Assembly (NCBI RefSeq): GCF_036365825.1
Contig: NZ_CP142675.1
Span: 496,001 to 560,000 of the forward strand
Source: Qipengyuania sp. HL-TH1
GTDB taxonomy: Bacteria; Pseudomonadota; Alphaproteobacteria; Sphingomonadales; Sphingomonadaceae
DNA length: 64,000 nucleotides
Direction: 5' to 3'
Position numbers and translations under genes: made by a program. A model generated the notes under the pieces. That model was not told the origin of the DNA, did not search any database, and was given only the letters and a program-made list of their open reading frames with translations. Positions 48,567 through 56,701 of this stretch are shown piece after piece (within the stretch, counting starts at the first letter, position 1; every line of letters begins with the position of its first letter).

Positions 48567-49463
48567 ATGAGTCGCGGTTCAAACATCACCATTCGCATGG
48601 CAGCCGCGGCTGCCGGGTTCGCCGTCTTGGGGGCCTGCGCCGCGCCGCCACCGCCGCCCCCGCCACCGCCGCCGCCGGCGGTCGAAGCAGTCCCGTATCG
48701 CCCACTGCCGCCGGGCCAGGCATCCTATGCCATGGCCATCCCGCCGGTGAATTCGCTGGGGCTGCGCGAAACGGTCAACCTCGGCATTTCGGACGACGAG
48801 AAGGTCTGGCACTTCCGCTCGGCCTGGAACGTCGCCGCGCTCAATTGCCTCGACCCGCAATACCAGCCGATCCTCGATGCCTATAGCAGGTACATCAAGG
48901 ATCACGCCCGCCCGCTCAAGCAGGTGAACGACCGCATCGATGCCGAGTACCGGCAGGAATACGGCCGGGGCCGGCCCGCCATCATGGCGCGCGAGAGCCA
49001 GATGACGATGGTCTACAACTACTTCGCGCTGCCGCCCGCACGCTCGGACTTCTGCCGCACCGCACTGGGCATCTCGCAGCAATATCTGGCTTCCGAAAAA
49101 GTCGATCCGGCCGGCTTCGCACTGGCGAATTTCTCCGCTCTCGAAGGACCGTTCGAACGGTTCTTCGTCGCCTATGAGCAGTACCAGCGCGAATCCTCCG
49201 CATGGGATGCCCGCTATGGCGATCGCTATGGAGATTCGCAGCCGGGCTATGTCGCCGTCCAGAACGCACGTCCGTTCCAGACGCCGCAGCCGGGTGCCGA
49301 TCCCGCATCGCTGAGCGCGACCCCGCTGCAGGAAACCAAGGTCATCGACCCCGATACCGGAGCGAAGATTCCGATCGTGCCGGTCGACGAAACGCGCGCC
49401 TCGGTGCCCGTCGTCCAGCCGATCCCCAACAGCGGGGACGGGGACGACAGCTCGCCGAACTAG
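48567..49463 (+). CDS. Proline-rich lipoprotein of unknown function
   Basis: A 298-residue predicted outer-membrane or periplasmic lipoprotein that I do not recognise. The signal peptide ends in LGAC (lipobox), followed at once by an uninterrupted run of about eleven Pro. The body has no known motif: NLGISDDEKVWHFRSAWNVAALNCL, then an alpha-helical segment (ILDAYSRYIKDHARPLKQVNDRIDAEYRQEY). The last ~80 residues are low-complexity. I chose ATG 48567, which has GAGGAG upstream; the tail ends in an acidic stretch. Confidence 0.72.
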   Translation: MSRGSNITIRMAAAAAGFAVLGACAAPPPPPPPPPPPAVEAVPYRPLPPGQASYAMAIPPVNSLGLRETVNLGISDDEKVWHFRSAWNVAALNCLDPQYQPILDAYSRYIKDHARPLKQVNDRIDAEYRQEYGRGRPAIMARESQMTMVYNYFALPPARSDFCRTALGISQQYLASEKVDPAGFALANFSALEGPFERFFVAYEQYQRESSAWDARYGDRYGDSQPGYVAVQNARPFQTPQPGADPASLSATPLQETKVIDPDTGAKIPIVPVDETRASVPVVQPIPNSGDGDDSSPN

Positions 49464-49481
49464 GCAGATTGGTGCTTTTCA

Positions 49482-49511
49482 GGCGCGCCGCCTTTCGCTA
49501 GGTGGCGCGCC
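49482..49511. other. GC-rich stem-loop between lipoprotein gene and tRNA-Ala
   Basis: GGCGCGCCGCC and GGTGGCGCGCC form an 11-bp stem with one G-U pair and an 8-base loop, 18 bases past the lipoprotein stop and 37 bases before tRNA-Ala. No T run follows, so termination would be Rho-assisted if it occurs. Confidence 0.4.
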
Positions 49512-49548
49512 GCGCATCATGCTTGTTGGTGCGCCGCAAACCTGGAAC

Positions 49549-49624
<76 letters not shown>

Positions 49625-49671
49625 GGTTTCACCATTTGCCCTGTACACCGGCCCCGCCTATCGCGGCGCGC

Positions 49672-50612
49672 ATGGATTTGCAGGCAATCGTCACCGATAC
49701 GTGGAATGCCCTTGCGGATGAGCGCGGGGGGGCACGCCCGCGCGTTACATTCCCGCCCTCGCGGCGGTCGATCCATGCAAGTTCGGGATCGCGCTGGCGA
49801 CCGATGACGGCCAGGTCGCCAGCGCCGGCGATGCGGACGAGAAGTTCTCGATCCAGTCGATCTCCAAGGTGTTTGCACTGGCGCTAGCGCTCGAGCGCGA
49901 GGGATCGGCGCTGTGGGACGCGGTGGGCCGCGAACCGTCGGGCGATGCCTTCAACTCGATCGTGCAGCTCGAGAAGGAGAAGGGCATTCCCCGCAATCCC
50001 TTCATCAATTCGGGCGCCATCGTCACCACCGACCGTTTCATCGGCCGGCGCGGGGTGGACGAGGCGGTGCGCGACCTGATCGATCGCCTGCGGCGGATGG
50101 GCCGCAACCCACAGATCGATTTCGATCAGGATGTCGCGCGCAGCGAAAGCGAGGCGGGCGAACGCAACCGCGCGCTGGCATGGTTCCTCGCCGATTTCGG
50201 GAGGCTGCTGAACCCGGTGGAAGAGGTGCTGTCGGTCTATTTCCGCCAATGCGCGCTATCGATGAGCTGTCGGCAGCTCGCCGAAAGTGCGCTGTTCCTG
50301 GCGTTCGACGGCACCGACCCGGTGACGGGGCAGAAAATGTGCTCCGCCAGCCGCGCACGGCGCATCAATGCGCTGATGCTGCTATGCGGTCACTATGACA
50401 ATTCGGGCCAGTTCGCCTTCGAAGTCGGCTTCCCGGGGAAATCGGGCGTGGGCGGGGGAATCCTCGCCAGCGTTCCGGGCCGTGCTGCAATCGCGGTCTG
50501 GTCGCCCGGGCTCAATCGCGCGGGGACGAGCCTGCTCGGCGCCAAGGCGCTGGCAGAAATTGCGCGGAGGACCGGCTGGTCGGTCTTCAGCGGGCAATTG
50601 CCCGAAATCTAG
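49672..50612 (+). pseudogene. glsA: Glutaminase, interrupted near its start by a frameshift
   Basis: Serine-dependent glutaminase that hydrolyses glutamine to glutamate and ammonia. The frame from ATG 49672 ([19 protein letters not shown]) shifts in a run of seven G (49726-49732). The rest, [26 protein letters not shown], continues in another frame to 50612. One more G would restore 313 residues, the usual length; removal of two would also do so. The catalytic SxxK (SISK), NPFINSGAIV, GERNRALAWFL, YFRQCALSMSC and GGILASVPGRAAIAVW motifs are intact. It converges with the downstream minus-strand gene (4-base overlap). Confidence 0.85.
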
Positions 50613-51487
50613 AGCGCGCCGAAGGTCCAGCCTTCGGTTTGCGCGATCCCCCGGGTCAGACCTGCGGGCGACCAGCGATTGTGATCGTGTGAGACGTGAC
50701 GCAGCCACGCTGCGGTGAGCAGGGCATCGGATGAATGGTCGTCGATCGGCCCGTGGCCGCCCACTCCCGGGCTGTCCAGATGGGCCAGCGCCGCGTCGAG
50801 TTCCTCATGGCTGCGCATCTTGGCTTTCGAAGCGCCTCTCCCGCCTTCCAGCGCGGCGAGGCTGGTGTAGATTTCGACCAGTGCCGAGCCGCGTTCTGGC
50901 AGCGGGTCGATCGGCCACACCGGCAATCGCCCGCGGAGCTGGTGCAGCACCCGCATCCCCGTCAGGCTCGACTTGCCCACCTGTGCCGCGCCGACGAGGT
51001 TGAAGTTTGAATAGGGTTTGCAGCCCATCTCCGCCTGCGCGCGTTCGGTGACCCGGAAACGTCCGCGTCCATGCGCGGCGCCATCGCAGCCGAAATGCGC
51101 GCCCGTATCGCTGCCGTTGCGAAAATAGGGCGCGAACTCGGGATGATCCACAAAGCTTTGCGCGCCCAGATTGGGATCGCCAGCGCAGATATCGTCGATC
51201 AGCGCCCACAGGGACGGGGCATCGGGCAGCAGCACGTTGCGCTTGGGAAAATAGGCCCCGCAATCGGCGAAGGGCAGCGCAATGCCGAGGTCCATTCCGA
51301 CGAGCGTATCGTCGGGCAGGTCCTCGCGCAGCAGCGCGAGCACATCGGCGCGCGACCAGCCGCGGCCCCGCTCGACCAGCACGGGCGGGCCGCCAGCCGC
51401 ATCGGCCAGCGCCAGCGCTATGCCTTTCTGGACCGGCCCCTTGGCGCCGGACCAGTCGATTGCGAGGAAATGGTTAAACCTGCCCAC
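50609..51487 (-). CDS. DUF429-like RNase H-fold protein
   Basis: A 292-residue protein beginning at GTG 51487 (MGRFNHFLAIDWSGAKG). The early Asp in AIDWSG, a second Asp in LVGMDLGIALPFAD, and the late DDHSSDALLTAAWL cluster resemble predicted nucleases of the DUF429/RNase H-like group. Function is not established. It overlaps the end of rarA by 14 bases in the same orientation, suggesting cotranscription with that DNA-maintenance gene. Confidence 0.72.
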   Translation of the reverse strand: MGRFNHFLAIDWSGAKGPVQKGIALALADAAGGPPVLVERGRGWSRADVLALLREDLPDDTLVGMDLGIALPFADCGAYFPKRNVLLPDAPSLWALIDDICAGDPNLGAQSFVDHPEFAPYFRNGSDTGAHFGCDGAAHGRGRFRVTERAQAEMGCKPYSNFNLVGAAQVGKSSLTGMRVLHQLRGRLPVWPIDPLPERGSALVEIYTSLAALEGGRGASKAKMRSHEELDAALAHLDSPGVGGHGPIDDHSSDALLTAAWLRHVSHDHNRWSPAGLTRGIAQTEGWTFGAL

Positions 51488-52796
51488 GCTCGCGCCGCAG
51501 CTTGTCCCAATAGTCGAGCCGCTTCTTTACCTCGCGTTCGAACCCGCGTTCGACCGGCTGGTAATAGCTCTGCGGCTCCATCTCCTCGGGCCAGTAATCG
51601 TCGCCCGAGAAGCCCTCTTCCGCGTTGTGATCATAGCTGTAGCCCGACCCGTAGCCGATGTCCTTCATCAGCTTGGTCGGCGCGTTGAGGATGTTCTGCG
51701 GCGGCATCAGGCTGCCGGTTTCTCTCGCCGATTTGAAGGAGGCTTTCTGCGCCTTGTAGGCGGCGTTCGATTTGGGCGCGGTGGCGAGGTAGATGCAGGC
51801 CTGCACTAGCGCGAGTTCGCCTTCGGGCGAACCGAGGAATTCGAACGCGTCCTTCGCAGCCATGCATTGCACCAGCGCCTGCGGGTCCGCCATGCCGATG
51901 TCCTCGACCGCCATGCGGATCAGCCGCCGCGCGAGAAAGCGCGGTTCCTCGCCCGCGGTGAGCATGCGGGCGAAGTAATAGAGGCTCGCCTGGACGTCGC
52001 TCCCGCGCACCGCCTTGTGCAGCGCGGAGATGAGGTTGTAATGCCCCTCGCGGTCCTTATCGTAGACCGCGACGCGCCGCTGGAGGAAACGGCCCAGCGC
52101 CGCCGGGTCGAGCGGATCGGCGATCTGCGCATTGTAGAGCGTTTCGGCCTGGTTGAGCAGGAACCGCCCATCGCCATCGGCGCTGGCGACCAGCGCATCG
52201 CGCGCTTCGGGCGTGAGGGGGAGGGGCCCCTCGAGCGTCTCGCCGCGGTCGAGCAACTGGCCCAGCGCCTCGTGGTCGAGCCGCTGGAGGATCAGCACCT
52301 GCGCGCGGCTGAGCAATGCCGCATTGAGCGCAAAGCTGGGGTTTTCGGTCGTTGCGCCCACCAGCGTCACCGTGCCGCGTTCGACAAAGGGCAGGAAGCC
52401 ATCCTGCTGTGCACGGTTGAAACGGTGGATCTCGTCCACGAACAGCAGCGTGCGCTGCCCCGCCTGCGCGGCCTTGTCGGCAGCGGCAAAGGCCTTCTTG
52501 AGGTCCACCACGCCGCTGAACACCGCGCTGACGCTTTCGAAGCGCATCCCCACGCTGTCGGCGAGCAGCCGTGCGATGGTGGTCTTGCCGGTGCCGGGCG
52601 GTCCCCACAGGATCATGCTCGACAGGCGGCCAGCCGCGACCATCCGCCCGATCGCGCCTTCGGGCCCGGTCAGATGGTCCTGCCCGATCACCTCGTCGAG
52701 GCTTGCGGGACGCAGCCGGTCGGCCAGCGGCGCATCCTCGCGCAGGGTGTCGGGTGCAGCTGCCTGGGGCAGGTCGTCGGGAAACAGGTCGGCCAT
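51474..52796 (-). CDS. rarA: Replication-associated recombination protein A
   Basis: AAA+ ATPase (MgsA/RarA) that acts at stalled replication forks and is related to clamp loaders. The 440-residue protein has Walker A GPPGTGKT (65-72), Walker B LLFVDEIHRFNRAQQDGFLPF, sensor 1 GATTENPSF, and the C-terminal tetramerisation domain (KDREGHYNLISALHKAVRGSD, ARRLIRMAVEDIGMADP). It is divergent from the padR gene with a short shared control region. Confidence 0.95.
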   Translation of the reverse strand: MADLFPDDLPQAAAPDTLREDAPLADRLRPASLDEVIGQDHLTGPEGAIGRMVAAGRLSSMILWGPPGTGKTTIARLLADSVGMRFESVSAVFSGVVDLKKAFAAADKAAQAGQRTLLFVDEIHRFNRAQQDGFLPFVERGTVTLVGATTENPSFALNAALLSRAQVLILQRLDHEALGQLLDRGETLEGPLPLTPEARDALVASADGDGRFLLNQAETLYNAQIADPLDPAALGRFLQRRVAVYDKDREGHYNLISALHKAVRGSDVQASLYYFARMLTAGEEPRFLARRLIRMAVEDIGMADPQALVQCMAAKDAFEFLGSPEGELALVQACIYLATAPKSNAAYKAQKASFKSARETGSLMPPQNILNAPTKLMKDIGYGSGYSYDHNAEEGFSGDDYWPEEMEPQSYYQPVERGFEREVKKRLDYWDKLRRERGQV

Positions 52797-52856
52797 TGGT
52801 CGGCTGACATAGGGTGTTCGCCGAGGATTTGCAGTGCCCTCTTGCAGACTCGGCTT

Positions 52857-52870
52857 TAAGATATATCTTA
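52857..52870. promoter_or_regulatory. 14-bp palindrome, candidate PadR operator
   Basis: TAAGATATATCTTA is a perfect palindrome in the 105-base gap between rarA and padR, 31 bases before the padR ATG. PadR repressors bind AT-rich dyads in their own promoters, so autoregulation is likely. The same site could also affect rarA. Confidence 0.5.
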
Positions 52871-52901
52871 GAGCTATCGAAGATCATACGAGGATATGAC
52901 A

Positions 52902-53076
52902 ATGCACAAGGCAGACAAATGGCGCAGGATGCGCCGAATGGGCGGTTGGCCCTTCGTGGCGGCGATGATGAACGAGGCGGATTGCCGCGATGGCTTTGGC
53001 GCTTCGGCCAAGTTTGGCGGCCCCGGCTGGACGTTCGATTTCGGCCCGCGCGCGGGGTGGCCGCCGCCGCCGCCGC
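52902..53076 (+). other. Out-of-frame N-terminal part of the padR gene
   Basis: An ATG at 52902 with GAGG eight bases upstream opens a frame (MHKADKWRRMRRMGG) that includes FGGPGWTFDFGPRAGW and then runs into PPPPPHVRFG and stops. Gly/Arg-rich leaders of this kind normally lead straight into RRRRMFGSGELRLVLL, which is present one frame over. A one-base insertion near 53051-53060 (GGGGTGG) explains the break. The joined protein would be 208 residues. Confidence 0.55.
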
Positions 53077-53529
53077 ATGTTCGGTTCGGGTGAGCTGCGG
53101 CTCGTCCTGCTCAAGCTGCTCGCCGACGAGCCGCGCCATGGCTACGAATTGATCAAGGCGATCGAGGAACTGACCGAAGGGTCCTATGCGCCGAGCCCCG
53201 GGACGATCTATCCCACGCTCGCGCTGCTCGAGGATGAAGGCGCGATCGCGCAGGCCGCGGGCGACGAGACCCGCAAGGCCTATGAAGCCACCGCCGCCGG
53301 CCGGACCGAACTGGACGAGCGCGCCGATGAGGTCGCGGCGCTGTTCGAACGTCTGTCGGGCCATGGCGAGCATCGCCGCGCCTATGCCACGCCGGAAATG
53401 TTCCGCGCGGTCGGCAACCTCGCCAATGTGCTCAAGAACCGTGCCCGCTCGGGCAAGCTCGATGAGGAGACGGTGCAGGAAATCGTCGATCTGGTCGACG
53501 ATCTTGCGAAGAAGATCGAACGGCTCTGA
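53077..53529 (+). CDS. PadR-family transcriptional regulator (intact DNA-binding part)
   Basis: Winged-helix regulator. The frame from ATG 53077 gives 150 residues: MFGSGELRLVLLKLLADEPRHGYELIKAIEELT, then YAPSPGTIYPTLALLEDEGAIA (the PadR recognition region), followed by the dimerising C-terminal helices. No ribosome-binding site precedes this ATG, and a well-placed one precedes 52902, so the native start is probably upstream across a frameshift. Target genes are unknown; a palindromic site lies just upstream. Confidence 0.82.
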   Translation: MFGSGELRLVLLKLLADEPRHGYELIKAIEELTEGSYAPSPGTIYPTLALLEDEGAIAQAAGDETRKAYEATAAGRTELDERADEVAALFERLSGHGEHRRAYATPEMFRAVGNLANVLKNRARSGKLDEETVQEIVDLVDDLAKKIERL

Positions 53530-53602
53530 CCCCGACCCATTTGGCGATCCGCGGGAGAAGCGTTAGGCTTCGCTCGCGGGTCTCATTTGGGGAGAGAGTT
53601 CG

Positions 53603-54025
53603 ATGGAACAGGCAATCAAAACGCCGTGGCATTTGTGGGTCGTCGGCATCGCGACGCTGCTGTTCAATGCGATTGGCTGTTACAGCTATACGATGACGCA
53701 AACGGGAAGTCTGGCCGATTTGGGCATGACCCCCGACCAGATCGCCTATTTCGACGGCTTCCCCGCCTGGGCCGATGCGGCATGGGCGCTGGGAGTATGG
53801 GGCGCCTTCACCGGCTCGGTCCTGTTGCTGCTGCGCCGGAAATTGGCCTTGGCCGCCTTCGTCGTGGCGACCATCGGGCTGATCGCCACCACCTATTTCG
53901 AACTGGTGGTGTCCCAAATCCCCGACAGCCTCCAGAACCCCGGGCTGATGGCGGCGATCTGGATCTCGACGCTGTTTTCGGTCTGGTATTCGCGCTGGAT
54001 GGGCGCGGCTGGCGTGCTGCGCTGA
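53603..54025 (+). CDS. Small integral membrane protein of unknown function
   Basis: A 140-residue protein with four predicted helices (about 11-29, 58-77, 82-100 and 113-135). It starts MEQAIKTPWHLWVVGIATLLFNAIG. No catalytic motif is visible, and the layout is that of uncharacterised four-helix membrane proteins common in sphingomonads. GGGGAGAGAG precedes the ATG. It follows padR by 73 bases and could be one of its targets. Confidence 0.75.
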   Translation: MEQAIKTPWHLWVVGIATLLFNAIGCYSYTMTQTGSLADLGMTPDQIAYFDGFPAWADAAWALGVWGAFTGSVLLLLRRKLALAAFVVATIGLIATTYFELVVSQIPDSLQNPGLMAAIWISTLFSVWYSRWMGAAGVLR

Positions 54026-54029
54026 GGGC

Positions 54030-55202
54030 CTAGCCCGCAGCCCTGCGCGCTTCGAGCAGTCGCAGATAGGTATCGACCACGGCCTGGTTGATCACATCCC
54101 AGGAATAGGCGCGCGCCGCCCGCTCGCCATTGGCGCCGTGGGCGAGCCGCAGCGCATCGTCCGTGCAATAGGGCGCGAGCGCTTCGGCGCAGGCGGGGGC
54201 GAACACTTCGGGCCGGCCCGGCGCAACGAGCCGCCCGGTCTCGCCTTCTTGGACCAGGCTCGCGGCGCCGGTCGCACCTGCAGCTACCACGGGCAGCCCG
54301 CAGGCCATCGCCTCCAGCGTGACATTGCCGAAGGTTTCGGTGATCGACGGGTTGAAGAAGATGTCGCCGCTGGCGAGCGCCCGGCCAAGCTCCTTGCCGG
54401 TCTTGAACCCGGCGAAAATGCCGCCCGGCAGCGCCTTTTCGAACCAGCCGCGCGCCGGGCCGTCACCGATGACCAGCACCTTGTGCGGCACCTGCCGCTT
54501 GCGCAATTGCACGATGGTCTCGGCAAAGACGTCGAGGCCCTTCTCCATCACCAGCCGGCCGAGGAAGACGATCGCCACATCGTCATCGGCAAGGCCGTGC
54601 GTGCGGCGCCATTCGAGATCGCGCTTCGATGGGTCGAAGACCGTCCGGTCCACGCCGCGTGACCAGATCGAGATGTCGTCATGCATCTCCTGCGCCTTCA
54701 GTTCGGCGATCTGGCTTTGCGACGGCGCGACCAGCGCATCGCAGCGGCGATAGAAGCGGCGCAGGATCCCCTCGACCACCGGTTCGAGGAAGCCGAGCCC
54801 GTAATAGCGCGGATAGGTCTCGAACCGCGTGTGGACCGATGCCAGCACCGGCAAATCGCGCTCGCGCGCCCATTTGAGCGCGCCATGTGCCACCGGATCG
54901 GGGGAGGACAGATGCAGCATATTGGGCGCGAATTCCGCCAGGTCCGCGCGCACCTTGGCGTCGATCCGCAGGGGCAGGCGGTATTCGCCGCGGCCCTTCA
55001 CGGGCATGCGGGCATTGGGCACATCGACGAGATCGCCCGTCGGCGGGAAGTCGGGTTCGGCCACCACCGGGGCATAGACGCGCAGCGCCGCGCCCTGGCG
55101 CAGCAGATAGTCCGCCAGCCGGTTAAGCGCCTGATTGGCCCCGTCGCGGGTATAATTGTAGTTCCCGCTGAAAAGCGCGATGCGGAGATCGGTCACATCC
55201 AT
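54030..55202 (-). CDS. Family 4 glycosyltransferase (GT-B)
   Basis: A 390-residue GT4-type enzyme. The N-terminal domain has IALFSGNYNYTRDGANQALNRL and HLSSPDPVAHGALKWARE. The C-terminal nucleotide-sugar domain has VFLGRLVMEKGLDVF, VIGDGPARGWFEKAL, and the E-x7-E motif region FFNPSITETFGNVTLEAMACGLPVVA. This class includes alpha-mannosyltransferases acting on lipids (MgtA/PimB-like). The acceptor is unknown. It is divergent from serC. Confidence 0.87.
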   Translation of the reverse strand: MDVTDLRIALFSGNYNYTRDGANQALNRLADYLLRQGAALRVYAPVVAEPDFPPTGDLVDVPNARMPVKGRGEYRLPLRIDAKVRADLAEFAPNMLHLSSPDPVAHGALKWARERDLPVLASVHTRFETYPRYYGLGFLEPVVEGILRRFYRRCDALVAPSQSQIAELKAQEMHDDISIWSRGVDRTVFDPSKRDLEWRRTHGLADDDVAIVFLGRLVMEKGLDVFAETIVQLRKRQVPHKVLVIGDGPARGWFEKALPGGIFAGFKTGKELGRALASGDIFFNPSITETFGNVTLEAMACGLPVVAAGATGAASLVQEGETGRLVAPGRPEVFAPACAEALAPYCTDDALRLAHGANGERAARAYSWDVINQAVVDTYLRLLEARRAAG

Positions 55203-55393
55203 TGCGCGCGGCTTTAGGGAAGTTGTCCGATGCCGTCCATCCGCAGCATGGGCCGGGCCTACGATGCTGGAAAGGCGCGCAAAACGTGCCGCCAACTCAG
55301 CCTTTCGCCCGACGGCGCCGGTCGTGTCGCAAAGGCGGTTCACCGATGCATAGCTATTTCGCATTGACTTGCTGCGGCGCAACATTAGTGCGG

Positions 55394-55442
55394 GCGGCGG
55401 GCCACGCGGTCCCAACGCCGCGCGAGCTCTCTGCAAGGAGAG
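55394..55442 (+). promoter_or_regulatory. serC leader RNA (SD-sequestering hairpin)
   Basis: Two adjacent hairpins precede serC. The first has an outer stem GCGGCG/CGCCGC (55394-55399 with 55416-55421) and a small inner stem. The second is CTCTCT-GCAA-GGAGAG (55427-55442), a GNRA-type tetraloop whose 3' arm is the ribosome-binding site. The ATG follows at 55448. This matches the architecture of the alphaproteobacterial 'serC' RNA motif, whose second hairpin overlaps the Shine-Dalgarno sequence. The ligand of that motif is not known. Confidence 0.65.
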
Positions 55443-55447
55443 AATAC

Positions 55448-56605
55448 ATGACTGCCGAACCTACGCTCAAACCCGAGCGCCCTTTCTTTTCGTCCGGACC
55501 GACCGCCAAGCACAAGGGCTGGTCAGCCGCCAATCTCAAAACCGAATCGCTCGGCCGCTCGCATCGCAGCGCGCTCGGCAAGTCGCGGCTGAAATATGCC
55601 ATCGACTTGTCGAAGGAAATGCTCGGCGTGCCCGAGGATTACCTCGTCGGCATCATGCCCGCATCGGACACCGGCGCGCTCGAATGCGCGATGTGGACCA
55701 TGCTGCGCCCCGATCGCCCGGCGACCGTCGCGGCATGGGAAAGCTTTGGTAATGTCTGGATCCAGGACGCGGTCAAGCAGCTCAAGCTGCCGCAACTGAC
55801 GGTGATGGATGCCGATTACGGTGAAATTCCAGACCTCGCGAGCATCCCGCAGGACAACGACGTCGTCTTCACCTGGAACGGCACCACTTCGGGCGCCAAG
55901 ATTCCGAACACCGACTGGCTGGCGCCGGGCCGCGAAGGCGTGACGATCAACGATGCCACCAGTGCTGTTTTCGCGATGGAGATGGACTGGTCCAAGCTCG
56001 ATGCCACGACCTACAGCTGGCAGAAGGTGATGGGCAGCGAAGCGCAGCACGGCATGCTCATCCTCAGCCCCAAGGCGGTGCAGCGGATCGAGGAATACGA
56101 TCCCGAATGGCCGCTGCCCAAGCTCTTCCGCCTCAAGAAGGGCGGGAAGATCAACACCGGCATTTTCGAGGGCGCGACGATCAACACGCCCTCGCTGCTG
56201 GCGACCGAGGACTATATCGACGCGCTCGAATGGGCGCAGGCGATGGGCGGGCGCAAGGCGATGTTCGAACGCGCGGATGCCAATGCCAGGATCGTGCTCG
56301 ACTGGATCGAGGCAACCCCCTGGCTGCGCAACATGGTCGCCGATCCGGCCAAGCGCACCAACACCGGCGTGTGCTTTGTCTTCCAGGGCGAGTGGTATGA
56401 CAGCCTGCCCGACGACGAGAAGGCAGCGGTGCCGAAGAAGATCGTCAAGCTGCTCGAAGATCGCGACGTCGGTTACGACTTCAACGGCTATCGCGACGCC
56501 CCGCCGTCCTTGCGCATCTGGTGCGGCGGCACGGTCGAGCAGGAAGATCTGAAACGCCTGCTGCCGTGGATCGAGTGGGCCTACGAGCAGGTGAAAGCGG
56601 CATAA
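55448..56605 (+). CDS. serC: Phosphoserine aminotransferase
   Basis: PLP enzyme for the second step of serine synthesis (3-phosphohydroxypyruvate to phosphoserine); it also acts in pyridoxine synthesis. The 385-residue protein belongs to the alphaproteobacterial/Methanosarcina-type SerC: FFSSGPTAKHKGWS, GIMPASDTGALECAMW, FTWNGTTSGAKIPN, with the PLP lysine in TYSWQKVMGSEAQHGM. AAGGAG precedes the ATG and is buried in the leader hairpin. serA follows after an inverted repeat. Confidence 0.95.
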   Translation: MTAEPTLKPERPFFSSGPTAKHKGWSAANLKTESLGRSHRSALGKSRLKYAIDLSKEMLGVPEDYLVGIMPASDTGALECAMWTMLRPDRPATVAAWESFGNVWIQDAVKQLKLPQLTVMDADYGEIPDLASIPQDNDVVFTWNGTTSGAKIPNTDWLAPGREGVTINDATSAVFAMEMDWSKLDATTYSWQKVMGSEAQHGMLILSPKAVQRIEEYDPEWPLPKLFRLKKGGKINTGIFEGATINTPSLLATEDYIDALEWAQAMGGRKAMFERADANARIVLDWIEATPWLRNMVADPAKRTNTGVCFVFQGEWYDSLPDDEKAAVPKKIVKLLEDRDVGYDFNGYRDAPPSLRIWCGGTVEQEDLKRLLPWIEWAYEQVKAA

Positions 56606-56610
56606 TTGGC

Positions 56611-56689
56611 GTCGTCCCAGCGAAAGCTGGGACCGCTATCCGCTCGCTCCGACCAAATCGAAAGCGATCCCAGCTTTCGCTGGGATGAC
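56611..56689. repeat. REP-like inverted repeat pair between serC and serA
   Basis: Two 22-base arms (56611-56632 and 56668-56689) are inverted copies with one mismatch. Each arm is itself a hairpin, TCCCAGC-GAAA-GCTGGGA, with a GNRA-type loop. This is the form of repetitive extragenic palindromes scattered in many proteobacterial genomes. Its place inside the serC-serA operon suggests mRNA stabilisation or reduced serA expression. Confidence 0.75.
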
Positions 56690-56701
56690 GAGAGAAAAAT
56701 C

